Source: Ligula intestinalis
Lineage: Eukaryota > Platyhelminthes > Cestoda > Diphyllobothriidea > Diphyllobothriidae
Direction: 5' to 3'
NCBI GenBank assembly: GCA_036362985.1
Contig: JAYGXS010000002.1
Location: forward strand, 84,926,017-84,990,016
Length of the DNA: 64,000 bases
Under the pieces are notes generated by a model, which made no database searches, was not told the DNA's origin, and saw only the letters and a program-made list of their open reading frames with translations. How positions within the stretch are numbered: the first letter of the stretch is position 1; every line of letters starts with the position of its first letter. Positions 22,801-33,763 of this stretch are shown piece by piece. The translations under genes and the position numbers were made by a program.

Positions 22801-23054
22801 TTATCGATTGAGATGGGTAATACGATGAATTATCTAAAGCTTGTCAACAAAAAACGCGCAATAAATAAAATTTACAACTATGCAAATATTCGGAAATAAC
22901 TAACTGAAAAAATTGTAAACTTAATCTAAAATAAACTACCTTAGAAATCTAAAACTTAAATAAAAATATTAAAAATAATGATGAAATGATAACGAAGCTG
23001 AAATCTGAGATTAAATCTGCATAAGTTAAATAAGCCTGATAAAATCAACCAACG
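22801..23054. other. Very AT-rich spacer
   Basis: Dominated by AAATAAAAAT-type words. No feature seen. Confidence 0.5.
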
Positions 23055-23215
23055 TAAAGTTGTTGCGCATGTAAATTGAAGGTATGCGCGGTGCCTCGCG
23101 CCGCGAACTTTACTTATCTAACTTCAGAGCGGTAAGCTGGACCTCAGGTAATTTTAAGTAGACGACCTGCTAACTACAAAATGTTTTCAGGAATATCAAG
23201 AAACTTAAAGAATTA
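23055..23215 (+). repeat. Repeat R3, copy 1
   Basis: GTTGTTGCGCATGTAAATTG, the CTCGCGCCGCGAACT region and AAGTAGACGACCTGCTAACT recur in the same order at 25890-26050. No ORF. Confidence 0.62.
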
Positions 23216-24249
23216 TGAAGTGAATAAAAAATGTCCGAATTTGTAAAATTCAATAAACTATAAGTAAGAAAGAAATGAGAGTACATCTCTATGTTTATTT
23301 ATAGTACGCCATTTTTTTAAAAGCATTAGATTATTTATACGATTTCTGTAACAAAAAGTAGGATTCTACTGAAATGTTTACTGAAAATTTAGGTTAATTT
23401 TTTCAGGCAAAAAATTATGAGTAAAAATAGAGTTTAGAAAGTATGCACAGGAAACCTCAGGTATCCAGAAGGAAAGTGATTCAGTGAGTCGAGGTTGGAT
23501 CAGTGACATTAGTAAATACTTATTATCCGGCAGATACGCATTATAAAGAAAGGGGCATTGTGCAAGTTTCCTACTTCGACTGAGCTTTCTTATCTTGTGC
23601 CATATCCTTAAGTATGTTTCATAAGCGGGAGAACTTAGGGCTGAACAGAAATGTGAACGCGCGGACGAATTTCATAACGGGAGGTCGTTGCGACAGAAAT
23701 TTCGTCAAAATTGGTCAAAAATCTCAAGTCAGCAATCATATTCACCATATTTGAACTTGCTATTCAAGTTTACATGATTAAAATAGGGCAATATTCAGAG
23801 TACTTTGTGTTTGCGTTCTCCTCACTCGGCCAATGGTGCACTTTGCTAATGATTGGTTTCCCTTTAGCCAATCATAGGCTCTCTGAATGCCCCTATCCTC
23901 ATTCGCTTGTAAAAAATGCCCATTTTGTTCTTACGGGAAAATTTGGGTTTTCAGCCTGGGTACAAACTTGATCTATCTTGGGTTTGCTTACATGGTCATT
24001 TGATGTTTGATAAAATTATTTTTCGTATATTTTTGTGAGAGGTACAAAAAATGCGTTTGTTTTCCCTCATATATCATCACAACGGCTTTGTGACACAATT
24101 TCCCCTAAGTAACTGTATTTTTGCGTCTAACCAGATAGGGCGTAGTGAAAGTTGGTTTTATTCGTCGTACGGCAGTTTGACCGTCGCTCTCGGCGATGTC
24201 CACCTCGGGCTTCAGTAGGCCAAAGCAATATGGTAACTGTGGGTGAATT
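23216..24249. other. AT-rich spacer, no gene seen
   Basis: An 86-codon plus-strand frame at 23711-23971 has no recognised motif and probably is chance. Confidence 0.45.
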
Positions 24250-24480
24250 ACAGTGAACTAGACTCACCGGATCTATCCCACTTTCTTACCACTCCCGCAC
24301 CTGACACAACCTCATGACAAAAGTCAGAAAAACTAGAGATGGGTGAGGGCGCAGATGGCTGGCGCGACAAACACTCAACACGCCTACCAACAGCACGTCA
24401 GGCTAGATAGGCTCTCAACTGGGAGCACCATAAAGGCTACATTAAGAAGGAACCATTAAGCGTGACTCGCAGCCTGCAGT
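24250..24480 (+). repeat. Repeat R5, copy 3
   Basis: Shares ATCTATCCCACTTTCTTACC, CACTCAACACGCCTACCAAC and GGCTACATTAAGAAGGAACC with the two copies at 13.3 and 13.7 kb, in the same order. Confidence 0.65.
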
Positions 24481-25889
24481 CAGCAGTAAGCCGACTTCGG
24501 TGTCCAAGTCGTACGCACAAATCCCTAAGAAAGTCCTGGGGACGATAAATACTGAAAGAAACCACCTACATGAGTTTTCATCGGGTTTACAATCGTCAAG
24601 GAATGGGTAAAAAAGCCAGATTCTAGTCAGTTTCAAAACATTTGTTTCTCCAGTCAAGCTATAATCAAAGTACATATGACAAATTGACGTTATCTTTTTT
24701 CCGTGTCGTGTAGGTCTCCTTTAATTTTTGGGTGATAGCATTCCTTTGGTCAGTTATAAATCTCGAATGCAGTGTTCGAAGATTCTTCTTCAACTCACAG
24801 CAAATTTTCTTCTAATGATTAATCAACGCAAAACCCTAGTACTTATCTTTCTTACTCAAAGGTTTATCTTACAATTGGTCCGATCTATACTTCACATTTT
24901 TTGACTTCAAATACCTTTATTATTATTATTGAATAAGATGGATAAGCTTATGTAAGGATTGGCCTACCATCAGGCTTTTTTATGATGCCAGAGGACGAAA
25001 GGAGTTTGCTAGACGGTGAAGACTAGGACCGAGGTTGTTGAAATGTCAATGACTTAAATATGTTACTGGTACGTGCCCACTAGGACTACCTGATTTTATT
25101 TTAACAGAAAATTAAATCCAGTCTTAATTCGTGTGAAATAAATTAATGGTCAGGCCAAAAAACGGGCAATATGGTCTGCGGTAAATATTCCATCTTGTGT
25201 GCATCTAACTAGGCTCTGATCACACCAGAAGCAACCACTGTGCACATTATCGGTAGCAGTGTGTTTTTTTCACAAAATGCAGTTACGTTGTGATTTGCCT
25301 GGAGCTCTCATTGGAACAAATGTCATTTTCTCCGCTGGTATTCTGATTGAGTCAAGTGTCTAGAGCAGAATGCAGTGTTAGTGGCTGCGTCACGTTTCTG
25401 TCACGTTTTCGCCGAAAAGTTTTTTTTTGTTGCGCCGGGCAAGTTACATTAGTTGAGCAGGCAGTCAAGAAAGGTGCTGTCGTAGCCTGCTCCGCGGTCT
25501 GTTTTGATGTCCTTATTTGCGGGTCTTGGTGCCATAATGTTAAGAGCTGTGCTAAAAGTCCAGGTGGTATAGCAAGCCAGACGCTGCGCGTTCAGCGCGC
25601 ATGTCGTGGTCATGAGTAGAACACGTGCTCTCGACATCTGATACCTACGTGGGTCAATAATGGTCCCTTACGGGCTGTCTTCGGTATGTATACATAAAGT
25701 CTGGAAAACGTCTCTCTTTTCAGATATTTTGTCGGCAAAAGTAGCTTATGTAGGGCCACTCATGTACCACTAGTCCCAGCATTTTGTCCTATAAAACGGT
25801 GGTTACAGAGTTTTGGGGGTGGGGAAATAGGATGGGCAGAGAAGTGTAAAGTAAAAAAATGCAGTCGAAGTTGCTTCCCGTGGCCACTG
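24481..25889. other. Spacer, no gene seen
   Basis: Contains a short (ATT)n run near 24920. The frame at 25347-25619 is cysteine-rich by chance and has no known pattern. Confidence 0.45.
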
Positions 25890-26050
25890 GGAGTAAGTTG
25901 TTCCGCATGTAAATTTAAGGTGAGCATGGCACTTCGCGCCGTGGACTATACTACTCTAACTCAAGGACAGTAGATTGGACCGCAGGTAAGTTGAAGTAGA
26001 CGACCTACTAACTATCATTTCAATTTTTCGGGAAATTCAAGAAACCTGCA
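25890..26050 (+). repeat. Repeat R3, copy 2
   Basis: Matches 23055-23215 in the same orientation, for example AAGTAGACGACCTACTAACT. Confidence 0.62.
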
Positions 26051-26811
26051 CTTTGGTACTCGGGTTTTTCCGCAAAAGGTTAAACGATAATACAGATTAG
26101 GAAAATCTTCAGATATAAATTAACAACACTTTTAAATACAATAAAACATGCAGGAAAACATGCAGGGAGCAGAGACTAAGTAGTGGGCCTACATAAGCTA
26201 CTGTTTCCATTTTGTCTTTCTGGATCCAGTATTTCTTATACGGATAGATGTCAGTTAGCGAACATTGCATTTCTGTCGGTAAGAAAATTAAAAGCCGGTG
26301 TATACTTCCGTAGCCCTAGTCTCCCACAAATTAAAGCTCTCACTCTGGTAGACCCACCTGACGCCACTTGCAACTCCTCCATGATAATTTAACCACCCCT
26401 TAGCTGCCCATCTAGCCGTTCTCGTTGTTTTGACTCCAAATATGCTTTCCGCTGGAATAATATTCCACTCGAAATTAGGTTGTCGTCTACATTACCAATT
26501 TTCAGAGAAAAATACGTAAAAATTTAAATTTAGAGCAAATAATGTCTTTACTGTCTGCTTCTTTCCCACGCACACAACTTTCGGGCTTTGGAAAGGCTCC
26601 TCTTGGCATACGGAGGGGGTAAAAAGTAACATGCTAGCAATTATGGTCATCATTACAGTCATGGGGATAGGGGAAGGGGTGGGTTTGATAGGAATAAGCT
26701 GGTTGCGAGCTGATGAAGGTTGAGGAAGCCGGTTCTGTGCGCGCAAAAGAACCTTCTGCAAGCCCCGATCTTGGCGTGGCCAACGGTTACGTAACTGCCA
26801 CTGTTTTCTGC
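26051..26811. other. Spacer, no gene seen
   Basis: No supportable ORF or repeat. It may contain the far upstream part of the PLE terminal repeat that follows. Confidence 0.4.
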
Positions 26812-26895
26812 TAATGTCTCTGATGATGAATCCGCGACGAATGTCGAAACGTCAGGCGAATAAACATATTGTCCCAGTGATCGAGTCATCTTCTT
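26812..26895 (+). repeat. PLE family 1 terminal repeat with hammerhead-like core
   Basis: Positions 26820-26826 read CTGATGA and 26846-26850 GAAAC, followed by GTCAGGCGAATAAA and TTGTCCCAGTGATCGAGTC. The hairpin between them has decayed in this copy. No PLE ORF is recognised upstream. Confidence 0.6.
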
Positions 26896-27700
26896 CTCGG
26901 TTACGTAACTGCCTACATCTTTTCGCGCCTTCTCCCTCTTCTACCAGTTGTGGTCTTAGTCTTCGCACTCCAGACGCTCCGGACTGGATTCTTGAAAAGA
27001 CTGTCGTTTTGGCACATGCTAATTCCCCAGTGGCCAGTTCGCCGAGTACACTTTGATTGACCCTCTTTTTAAAAGGAGCGAGAGAGCGCGCGAGGGAGGG
27101 TCATTTGGTCTCCTGTAATCCATTTAGTGTGAGCAGGCTTGACCCCTCCCTTGATAGCCACACCTTGTGAGTCAGCCTGTGGCTTGCAGGCACGTCTTCT
27201 GGGCTGTAGTCGTTTCTTCCACACACACACACACATACACTCAGGTTCCAGGGCAGAAGAGGCTGTCAGACCAGCCTGAGTGGCAGGCTGGCGCTGCTGG
27301 CTGATCTGGGAGACGCCCTGGCAAGTGGACGCGCGATCCTAACCCTGTTCATTGACTGAAACCTCAGCGTCGTCTGGATGGACGTGGCGCTCATTACCGG
27401 CACCAGGAATACACACCGCCATCCGTCGTGCGTTTGTTGTTTTTAATATGACAGACTGCCGTGAAAGACCGTCAAAATCGGCGTTCAGCCAGCCGCCTCC
27501 CAACGAATTCCCCTAGGCTTGCACACAGGTGGGCCCAATAAACCCCGCAGCCTCTCGGGTTGGTCCTGTCACTAATTACTCACTTGCTTTCCTTTGACAG
27601 CTCTCCTCACAACATGTGCTACTGTGTGGGGCCAGAGGTCAGGATGACACGTATGGATGACCAAACAGGGCACAGCAACGCCCCACCAACTTAAATTCGG
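26896..27700. other. Spacer, no gene seen
   Basis: Holds an (AC)n run near 27219-27234. No supportable ORF. Confidence 0.45.
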
Positions 27701-27764
27701 TAGCCTTGTCATAAATTTCAAGGAAAGTTAATATTAATCCTTCCTGGATAAGAAGGAGAATAGT

Positions 27765-27835
27765 CGAGCACTGGATCAATTAATTTATTGTCCTGAGCTT
27801 TCGGCTCCACACGAGAAGCTATCGTCAGAAAAAAT
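27765..27835 (-). repeat. PLE family 2 terminal repeat with hammerhead-like core
   Basis: On the minus strand 27828-27793 read CTGACGATAGCTTCTCGTGT then GGAGCCGAAAGCTCAG. The hairpin is GCTTC/GGAGC with one G-T pair. AATAAATT and GATCCAGTGCTCGAC follow. It lies downstream of the PLE ORF fragment 28070-28384 on the same strand. Confidence 0.65.
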
Positions 27836-28069
27836 GAAAAAAACAGCAAGCGTTGGCTACGCGTGAATGAGGTTGGTGGAGGGAGGGGAGGGGGGCACTT
27901 GTGGTTGGTCCATGTCCACGCCGCATCCATCCCCACGCTATCCTTTCGTGTCTCCTGCGCTCGCCCCTAGAGTTACGGCGTGTGACCTTGACGTGGCAGC
28001 CTGCACGCTTGTAGAGAACTGTGCTCGGGTTTCTGGTCGCGGGCACGGATGATAAAATAAAAGGGCGGG

Positions 28070-28384
28070 TCATGAAAAGCAATTACTATCGTGCCTTGTC
28101 CCCACGGTAGAGGGACCTGGTAACCCTGCCTCCTCTTCCGGCTGGTTCGCTGTGGGGTCCTCTTCGCTTGCCATTCTTAATTTCGGTTCGGCCTTGTCTT
28201 GGTCTTTGCCAACATAATGGCGCAAAACTTTGTAAGCCGCGGACAGGTCCAGATGCCTGTTGACAGACTTGATATCTGACAACCACGCCTCAAGCGTCAG
28301 CCTCTCGGCTTTCGAGGTTCCTCGGCCTACGATGGCCGCTCCTTGAAGTCCAAAGTAGTGGCCAGTCTCCTTCCAAAACCTCAC
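28070..28384 (-). pseudogene. PLE C-terminal ORF fragment (family 2)
   Basis: The 104-codon minus-strand frame contains ETGHYFGLQGAAIVGRGTSK, then AERLTLEAWLSDIKSVNRHL and DLSAAYKVL. The same pattern (ETGH...R..K..R...EAW.SD..S.N.H.DL) ends the PLE proteins at 52.3 and 53.7 kb, so this is the tail of the endonuclease-bearing ORF of a PLE. The nuclease core and RT are missing upstream. The residues after LRHYVG are low in recognisable motifs and reach a stop at 28070. About 240 bp downstream lies the family 2 terminal repeat, so the two together form one 5'-truncated insertion. Confidence 0.68.
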
Positions 28385-28555
28385 ACTTACCCTAATATGG
28401 AACTAAATTGCAACCTTTAGCATAACTCTAGCCCGATTTCTAAACCTAAAATCCTACGGATAACACAAACCCAAAACTTAACGCTTAACATAATCCAGAC
28501 CTTGAGTTCAGTCTTAAATTCAACCCTAAGCTCAGACCAAATCCTGACTGTACGT
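28385..28555 (+). repeat. Degenerate CCTAA-like tract
   Basis: Contains CACTTACCCTAATATGGAAC, TTTCTAAACCTAAAATCC and AACCCTAAGCTCAGACC. Like the tracts at 19.3 and 20.4 kb, it is a loose succession of CCTAA-type words. Confidence 0.5.
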
Positions 28556-29024
28556 TCTCACGGATGCTTTCTTGTTGCCTACCCTCCATCCGTTTAAGAG
28601 AAACATAGCTTGTTTTCTTTTAAAACACTAAACTCGTTACTTAATGGTCTACACCTTTGGTGTTAACAATAAGGCCATTCATGCTGTTCAAATTTCTCAT
28701 CCTCCGTGGAAAATACTATTTTCGGGATTTCGGACCAGCTAGCACTCTGGCGGACACTCGTTATTAGCTATTGGATTCGTTTTCACAACATCCCCAGCCT
28801 CAGAAGCCACGGCAGGCACTAGTCACAACGAGCAACATCTCCGTGACCGCCTTCCGTCAACAATTCTCAGGTATTTCAGCTATCTACAAACGGCTGAGTC
28901 GTTCCAATATCCTGTCCATACAGTTAATCGCTTTATCCATATTGCATAGAGCTTTAATATCGTTTAAATGTACTTCGATCTATGATGGACAACAAAACTA
29001 AACGTGCAGCGCAACGTGTATACA
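28556..29024. other. Spacer, no gene seen
   Basis: No supportable ORF. Confidence 0.45.
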
Positions 29025-29029
29025 GTCTA

Positions 29030-29101
29030 CCGCGAGTGGGATTTGAACCCAAAACCCGTGGTTCGCGGGCATCAGTCGTTACCATTAGACCAGGAGGGTG
29101 T
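29030..29101 (-). repeat. tRNA-like sequence upstream of the LINE
   Basis: The minus strand holds TGGTCTAATGGTAAC (box A) and GGGTTCAAATCCC (box B, T-arm) with tRNA-like spacing. The acceptor strands do not pair well, so this is a tRNA-derived repeat or pseudogene rather than a functional tRNA. Confidence 0.55.
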
Positions 29102-29165
29102 ACGGTTTCCACTGATTTAATTCAGGATATAAGCCCAAATCGCAATTCGCGAGGGTAGAAACCGC

Positions 29166-30251
29166 ATGGTTGGCGCAACGAAATCGCGCCCTGCTAAAAG
29201 GCCTAGAAGTACTCGGAGCTCAATAGACACAAAATACGAAGACCGAGATGGCATATCAGACATGGAACTTTCCAAAGCATTTTCCGTCATGCAGAAGGAT
29301 ATGGTATGCCTTAAAATGGAATTAGCGGAATTGAAGTCGCTTTTGCATATTCTAACGCATTGCTCGATGTCGGAGACGACTGAAAGCCGAGAAAAGGCCA
29401 AGACGAAGAAAACAGAAGAGGTTTCTATGCTCCATAAGCAAACTACAGCAGAACCAGTAGTGGAACTCGCCCTAGTCGAAGAGTCGGAAATCCACGAAAA
29501 TGTAGAAGACCCGGGAGTCGAACCCTGTACGGTGGGCAAACAGGTAGACGGTGTCGCAACTAGACTAGCAGACCTCGATGAAGGGACTGTACATTTTGCT
29601 TAGTCAAAGGGTGTCGTGCTTTACACAGACCCAAAAACCAAGCTGGCTGTGTCTAAGATACCAGTAAGAACTATTCTGGTTGCGTCTCCCAAAAAGCTCA
29701 ATATGCCGTCGACTACCGCACAAAATGGTGGCCTTGGCACAAATGAGGAGCTGTCGGGTCCTCCCAATTATCAAATGCGGGAGCTTAGGGATCTCGCAGC
29801 CCAAGTCGAGGATACCCACACGTCGGTAGGGTCCACTAATAAACCTTATAGCCCGTTATTTAATCGCAGCCAGTGCATCGTCATACAAGGCATGCCTAAA
29901 TCTTCTTCGGAGACCCCAAAAAATAGAATTGACCATGATATGGATTTATTCCGCGGATACATTAAACTTCTCCTCCATGAAAATGAAGAAATGGTGGTCC
30001 CCGTCCTAAAAGCATTTCGGATGGTCCTGAAGACGGGTCCATATACGGACTCGGGTCAACCCAGACCAATAAAATTTATACTCAAGCACGAAGAACAAGC
30101 GAAGCTACTGTTGAACAGGAAATTGCAACAACGGAACAAGTACCCAATGGTTTTTTTTCAGCGAGAGTACTCGCCGGCCGAGAGGGAGAAGTGGAGGGCA
30201 CTGAAAACCGAACTCCACAGGAGATCCAATGCGGGCGAGAGGAACCTGTGA
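29166..30251 (+). pseudogene. LINE ORF1 (361 codons, one in-frame stop)
   Basis: The frame opens with an ATG after a short leader and is closed once, by TAG at 29601-29603; the frame then continues unbroken to TGA at 30249. The N-terminal part is basic (KSRPAKRPRSTRSSIDTKYE) and then helical and charged (MELSKAFSVMQKDMVCLKME), which could form a coiled coil. The C-terminal part, from about CIVIQGMPKSSSETPKNRID to the end, resembles the RNA-binding C-terminal domain of LINE ORF1 proteins: RPIKFILKHEEQAKLLLNRK and SPAEREKWRALKTELHRR match the usual RPhKVxLxSxxxAxxhLxxA and SxEERxxxxxLxxEhxxR pattern. No CCHC zinc knuckle is seen. In an active element this protein would coat the LINE RNA. Confidence 0.7.
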
Positions 30252-30354
30252 ATAATGAACTGGGAAATCATCACTGCCCAGAGGTCATTCCTCTGGAGAC
30301 AGCCAATAACGCTGAGTTTTACAGACAAAAAAAGACCAAAACTCAGGCAATAAA

Positions 30355-33260
30355 GTGGCTAATTCGCAGAGACCTTCCGGCTACCTCGACCCACAAATTG
30401 CTCAGAACTCTATGCCGGCGAAGCTGCGCTTTCTTTATACGAACGCACAGAATTTGCTTCAGAAGATTGACGAGCTCAAAGTTTGTATAGCTGACCTACA
30501 GCCGGCTGTCACATCCATTATAGAGACCTGGCTACAGGCCGACGTAATGGATGCCGAAATTGTACCCGGAGAGTACCAATTTTTTCGTCGGGACTGGATA
30601 CATAGGAGGGGAGGAGGAATAACGGTGTTTGTCAAGAAGGGCATCATTACGTCAGAAGGCCAAATTGGTTCCTCTCATTATTTTGAAGCGCTATGGCTTA
30701 AACTGAAAACGCGTGGTGCACCCACTTTACATTTCATGACTGTCTATAGACCGCCAAATCAATCTCCAGAGGGTGGCGAGACCTTGTTTGGACTAATGCG
30801 TGAACTGGCTCAAAATGAAAATGCGCTGATCACTGGAGAGTTTAACGCTTCACTGATTAACTGGGATGAGCTATCAGTTAAGGGTTCACATGAGTCTTTT
30901 AGCACCAAATACTTAAAGCTGACGGGTGACCTCTCTTTTGTGCAGAATGTTGGATTCCCAACGAGAATAAAAGAAGCACAAACAGCAAACTGTTTTGACC
31001 TCGCATTATCGAAAGACCCGATTGATACAAGCGAAATTAGGTCAATCGCGCCTCTTGGAAAGAGTGATCATGTCATGATCCTGTGGAAATGTGCTTCAAA
31101 CACCAAGCAACCGAGAAATACGGAGGTTCGGTTAAACTACTGGCGCGGAAATTACACCGCAATGAGAAATGAACTAGCAGCAGTAAATTGATATGACCTA
31201 CTAACCGGTAGTCCGGATGCCGACTGGAACACTGTCAGGGATCTTATAAGCGAAGTTATGAATCGAAACTGCCCGCTGAAAAAAGTACAAAAGGCGAGCA
31301 GGCCCCCCTGGTTAACGCAAGATCTGAAGAGCCAAATAAACCACAAGAACAAACTCTGGAGAAGGTACGCATCAACACGCCAGCCTTCACACTACGAAGA
31401 ATTCCGCCAAAAGCGGAACGAGGTTAGATCAAACATTTGAAAAGCGCGGAAAGACTACGAAGCAAAAATTATCAAGCGGGCCGTAATGAAGCCAAAGGTG
31501 CTCTACAGTTACCTCAACAGCAGGCTAAAAAACAAAGACACAGTTGCAGTACTAAAAGGTGAAAATAATAAGGAAATTATAGACAATCCCGAAAAAGCAG
31601 AACACCTTAGCCAGTTTTTTGTATCTATTTTCACTGAGGAACTGCATTTTAATCCGACAGACTCCCATGTAGAGAATAATGGCAGAATCATGGAGGACCT
31701 CCGTTTCACAGAAGAAGGTGTAAGGAATTAACTTTTTGCGCTCAATGAAGCTTAGTCTCCTGGTCCAGACATAATACCAGCAAAGGTACTGCAAGAGCTG
31801 GCTTCGGAACTTGCCAGACCGCTTACGCACATTTTTCAGTTGTCCGTTGATCGAGGCCTCCTTCCATCCGATTGGAAAGTTGCGAACATATACCTTATTC
31901 ACAAGGGTGGATCCAGAACCAGCGCGAACAACTATCGACCAGTGAGCCTAACTTGCATCTGTTGTAAAGTTATGGAAAGGATCATCAAAAAGGCCACTAT
32001 GAAGTTCCTCGAAGAAAAAGACTTATTTGATGGTGCCCAACATATGGTTCGAGGAAACCAATCCTGCCTGGCCAATATGCTTTATTCTATGGAGCAGTGG
32101 TCCAAGTCATTAGACGAAAATACCCCCGTAGATGTTGCTTACATAGACTTTAAAAAAGCCTTCGATAGTGTCCCTCACCAACGGCTACTCTACAAGGTTG
32201 GCGAGTCCGGGATAAAAAGCAATTGACTAAATTGGGTAGGAAATTTTCTCTTAGGCCGATCACAGTCCGTGTGCGTCGGAAACGCAAAATCCTCTTCAGT
32301 GCCTCAGGGCTCCGTTCTTGTGCCACTATTGTTACTAATCTACATCAACGACTGTAGGCATGGACTGGTCAGTAATGGAGTCTTGTTTGTAGATGATATT
32401 AAGATATGGCAACCCACCAGAAACACTTATGATGAACAAGCTCTGCAAGAACGACTTGACCGCCTAGGTGAATGGTCCAAAAGATGGTTAATGCGGTTTA
32501 ACTTTGAGAAGTGTGTCACATTGCGACTCAAGACGAAGAAAGTGAGCGCGACGGATGACTCACACAACTACGTACTCGATGGAAGGTGCCTGTCGAACAT
32601 CAATGAACAAAAAGTTATGAGTATGGCTATTGTGCCATCCCTGAAGCCGTCTTTACAGTGTGCTAGGGCTGCCAAGAGGGCGACAGTGTTCTGTTTGCCA
32701 TTAAGCGAACTTTTGTTGACATAGAAAAAAAACTATTCGGCAAAATCTATGGAGCATTTATTCGCTCACATCTGGAGTATGGCATTCAGGCGTGGCGACC
32801 AGGGATGCACAAAGATAACCAGATGCTGTAAAGAATTCAGCGAAGGGCAACGAAAATTGTGAAGGGCCTAAAGTCTTCATCTTACGAATTTAGACTAGAA
32901 GCATTTAACGTTTTCCCCTTTGAGTATAGACAAATCCGCGGCGACCTCATACAGACGTACCGCCTCGTGAGGAATCGGGAGTGTGCCCTGAAGTTTCATG
33001 ACTTCTTCGCCTTCGCCACTTCAACCAACCTCCGTGGGAATTCCCTCAAACTGCGGGGAACCCTATCCCATCTAGAGGTCCGCAAGCAGTCGTTCTCACA
33101 ACGAGTCATCGGTGCCTGGAACGGACTGCCCAAGTAGGTCGTAATGGCGAACTCCACAGATGCGTTTAAACGGAAACTGGATGAACATCTACTTAACAGC
33201 TACCGTTCATATGTACAAGTAAGCAGGAATAATTTACGCCCCGGAAATACCTACAGATAA
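30355..33260 (+). pseudogene. LINE ORF2: APE endonuclease and reverse transcriptase
   Basis: The endonuclease lies at about 30421-31130: YTNAQNLLQKIDELK, then IIETWLQADV, RRGGGITVFVKKGI, VYRPPNQSP, ALITGEFNASLINWD and GKSDHVMI. The catalytic GDFN box reads GEFN. The RT spans about 31750-32690: SPGPDIIPAKVL, VANIYLIHKGG, NYRPVSLTCICCKVMERII, VDVAYIDFKKAFDSVPHQRL and SSVPQGSVLVPLLLLIYIND. The catalytic FADD box reads FVDD. The C-terminal part ([12 protein letters not shown], then [17 protein letters not shown]) is typical for CR1-like elements. In-frame stops lie at 31189 (TGA), 31438 (TGA), 31729 (TAA), 31753 (TAG) and 32224 (TGA). A frameshift near 32685 moves the rest into another frame, with further stops at 32829 and 33135. 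Confidence 0.85.
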
Positions 33261-33328
33261 AACTTTACATTTGTATATGCTTCTCACTATTTTACAGTAA
33301 CACATTTTATTTTGGACACATTATGTAC

Positions 33329-33338
33329 NNNNNNNNNN
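33329..33338. other. Assembly gap (10 N)
   Basis: Ten N characters follow the LINE 3' UTR. The true length of the missing sequence is unknown, and the two sides may not be adjacent in the genome. Confidence 0.99.
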
Positions 33339-33763
33339 AACAGACATTAACTTCGTTGACCGGTAGGTTTAAGTGAGTCGCTGATCATGAAGTCATAAAA
33401 CTGGACAGTCATGTGTGAAATCTGCATTTCCTGCATGTAGTTTGCAGTGCAGATCAAAAAACACTAAATCTGTTACAGCATTGTGTAGGCAAACAGACAT
33501 ATAAGTGAGAATGTAGATGGTACTATTTAAATTCTGCAGACGCCTAAAATTGCCCTTGGTAGTGAACGGGTATGCCTTGTTACCTAATCGGTGAACGCCT
33601 TCCCACCACATGGATGCTCCTTCCAGTAAATCTAAATAAGAAGGAAACCTGTCATTTTTAAGGTGGTTAGTTTTGTACTCTAGGTATTTTTAACAACAAA
33701 AATTCAAAATAAAGGCATACCCTGGCGAAAGGTTTTATTTTAACCGTTCGCAAGCCAACATTT
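33339..33763. other. Spacer between gap and PLE
   Basis: No ORF or repeat recognised. It could include the 5' junction of the truncated PLE. Confidence 0.45.

Larger units (their letters stand above)
29105..33328 (+). mobile_element. CR1/Jockey-type LINE, near full length, inactive
   Basis: Two ORFs in the usual order: an ORF1 with a coiled-coil-like N-terminus and a basic C-terminal domain (29166-30251), and an ORF2 with an APE-type endonuclease followed by a reverse transcriptase (30355-33260). The 5' boundary is uncertain, as a tRNA-like repeat ends just upstream. The 3' end is cut by the 10-N gap at 33329. Several nonsense codons and one frameshift make it non-functional. Confidence 0.85.

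Noticed and set aside
29030..29101. Functional tRNA gene
   Set aside because: Box A and box B are present, but the acceptor strands do not pair.
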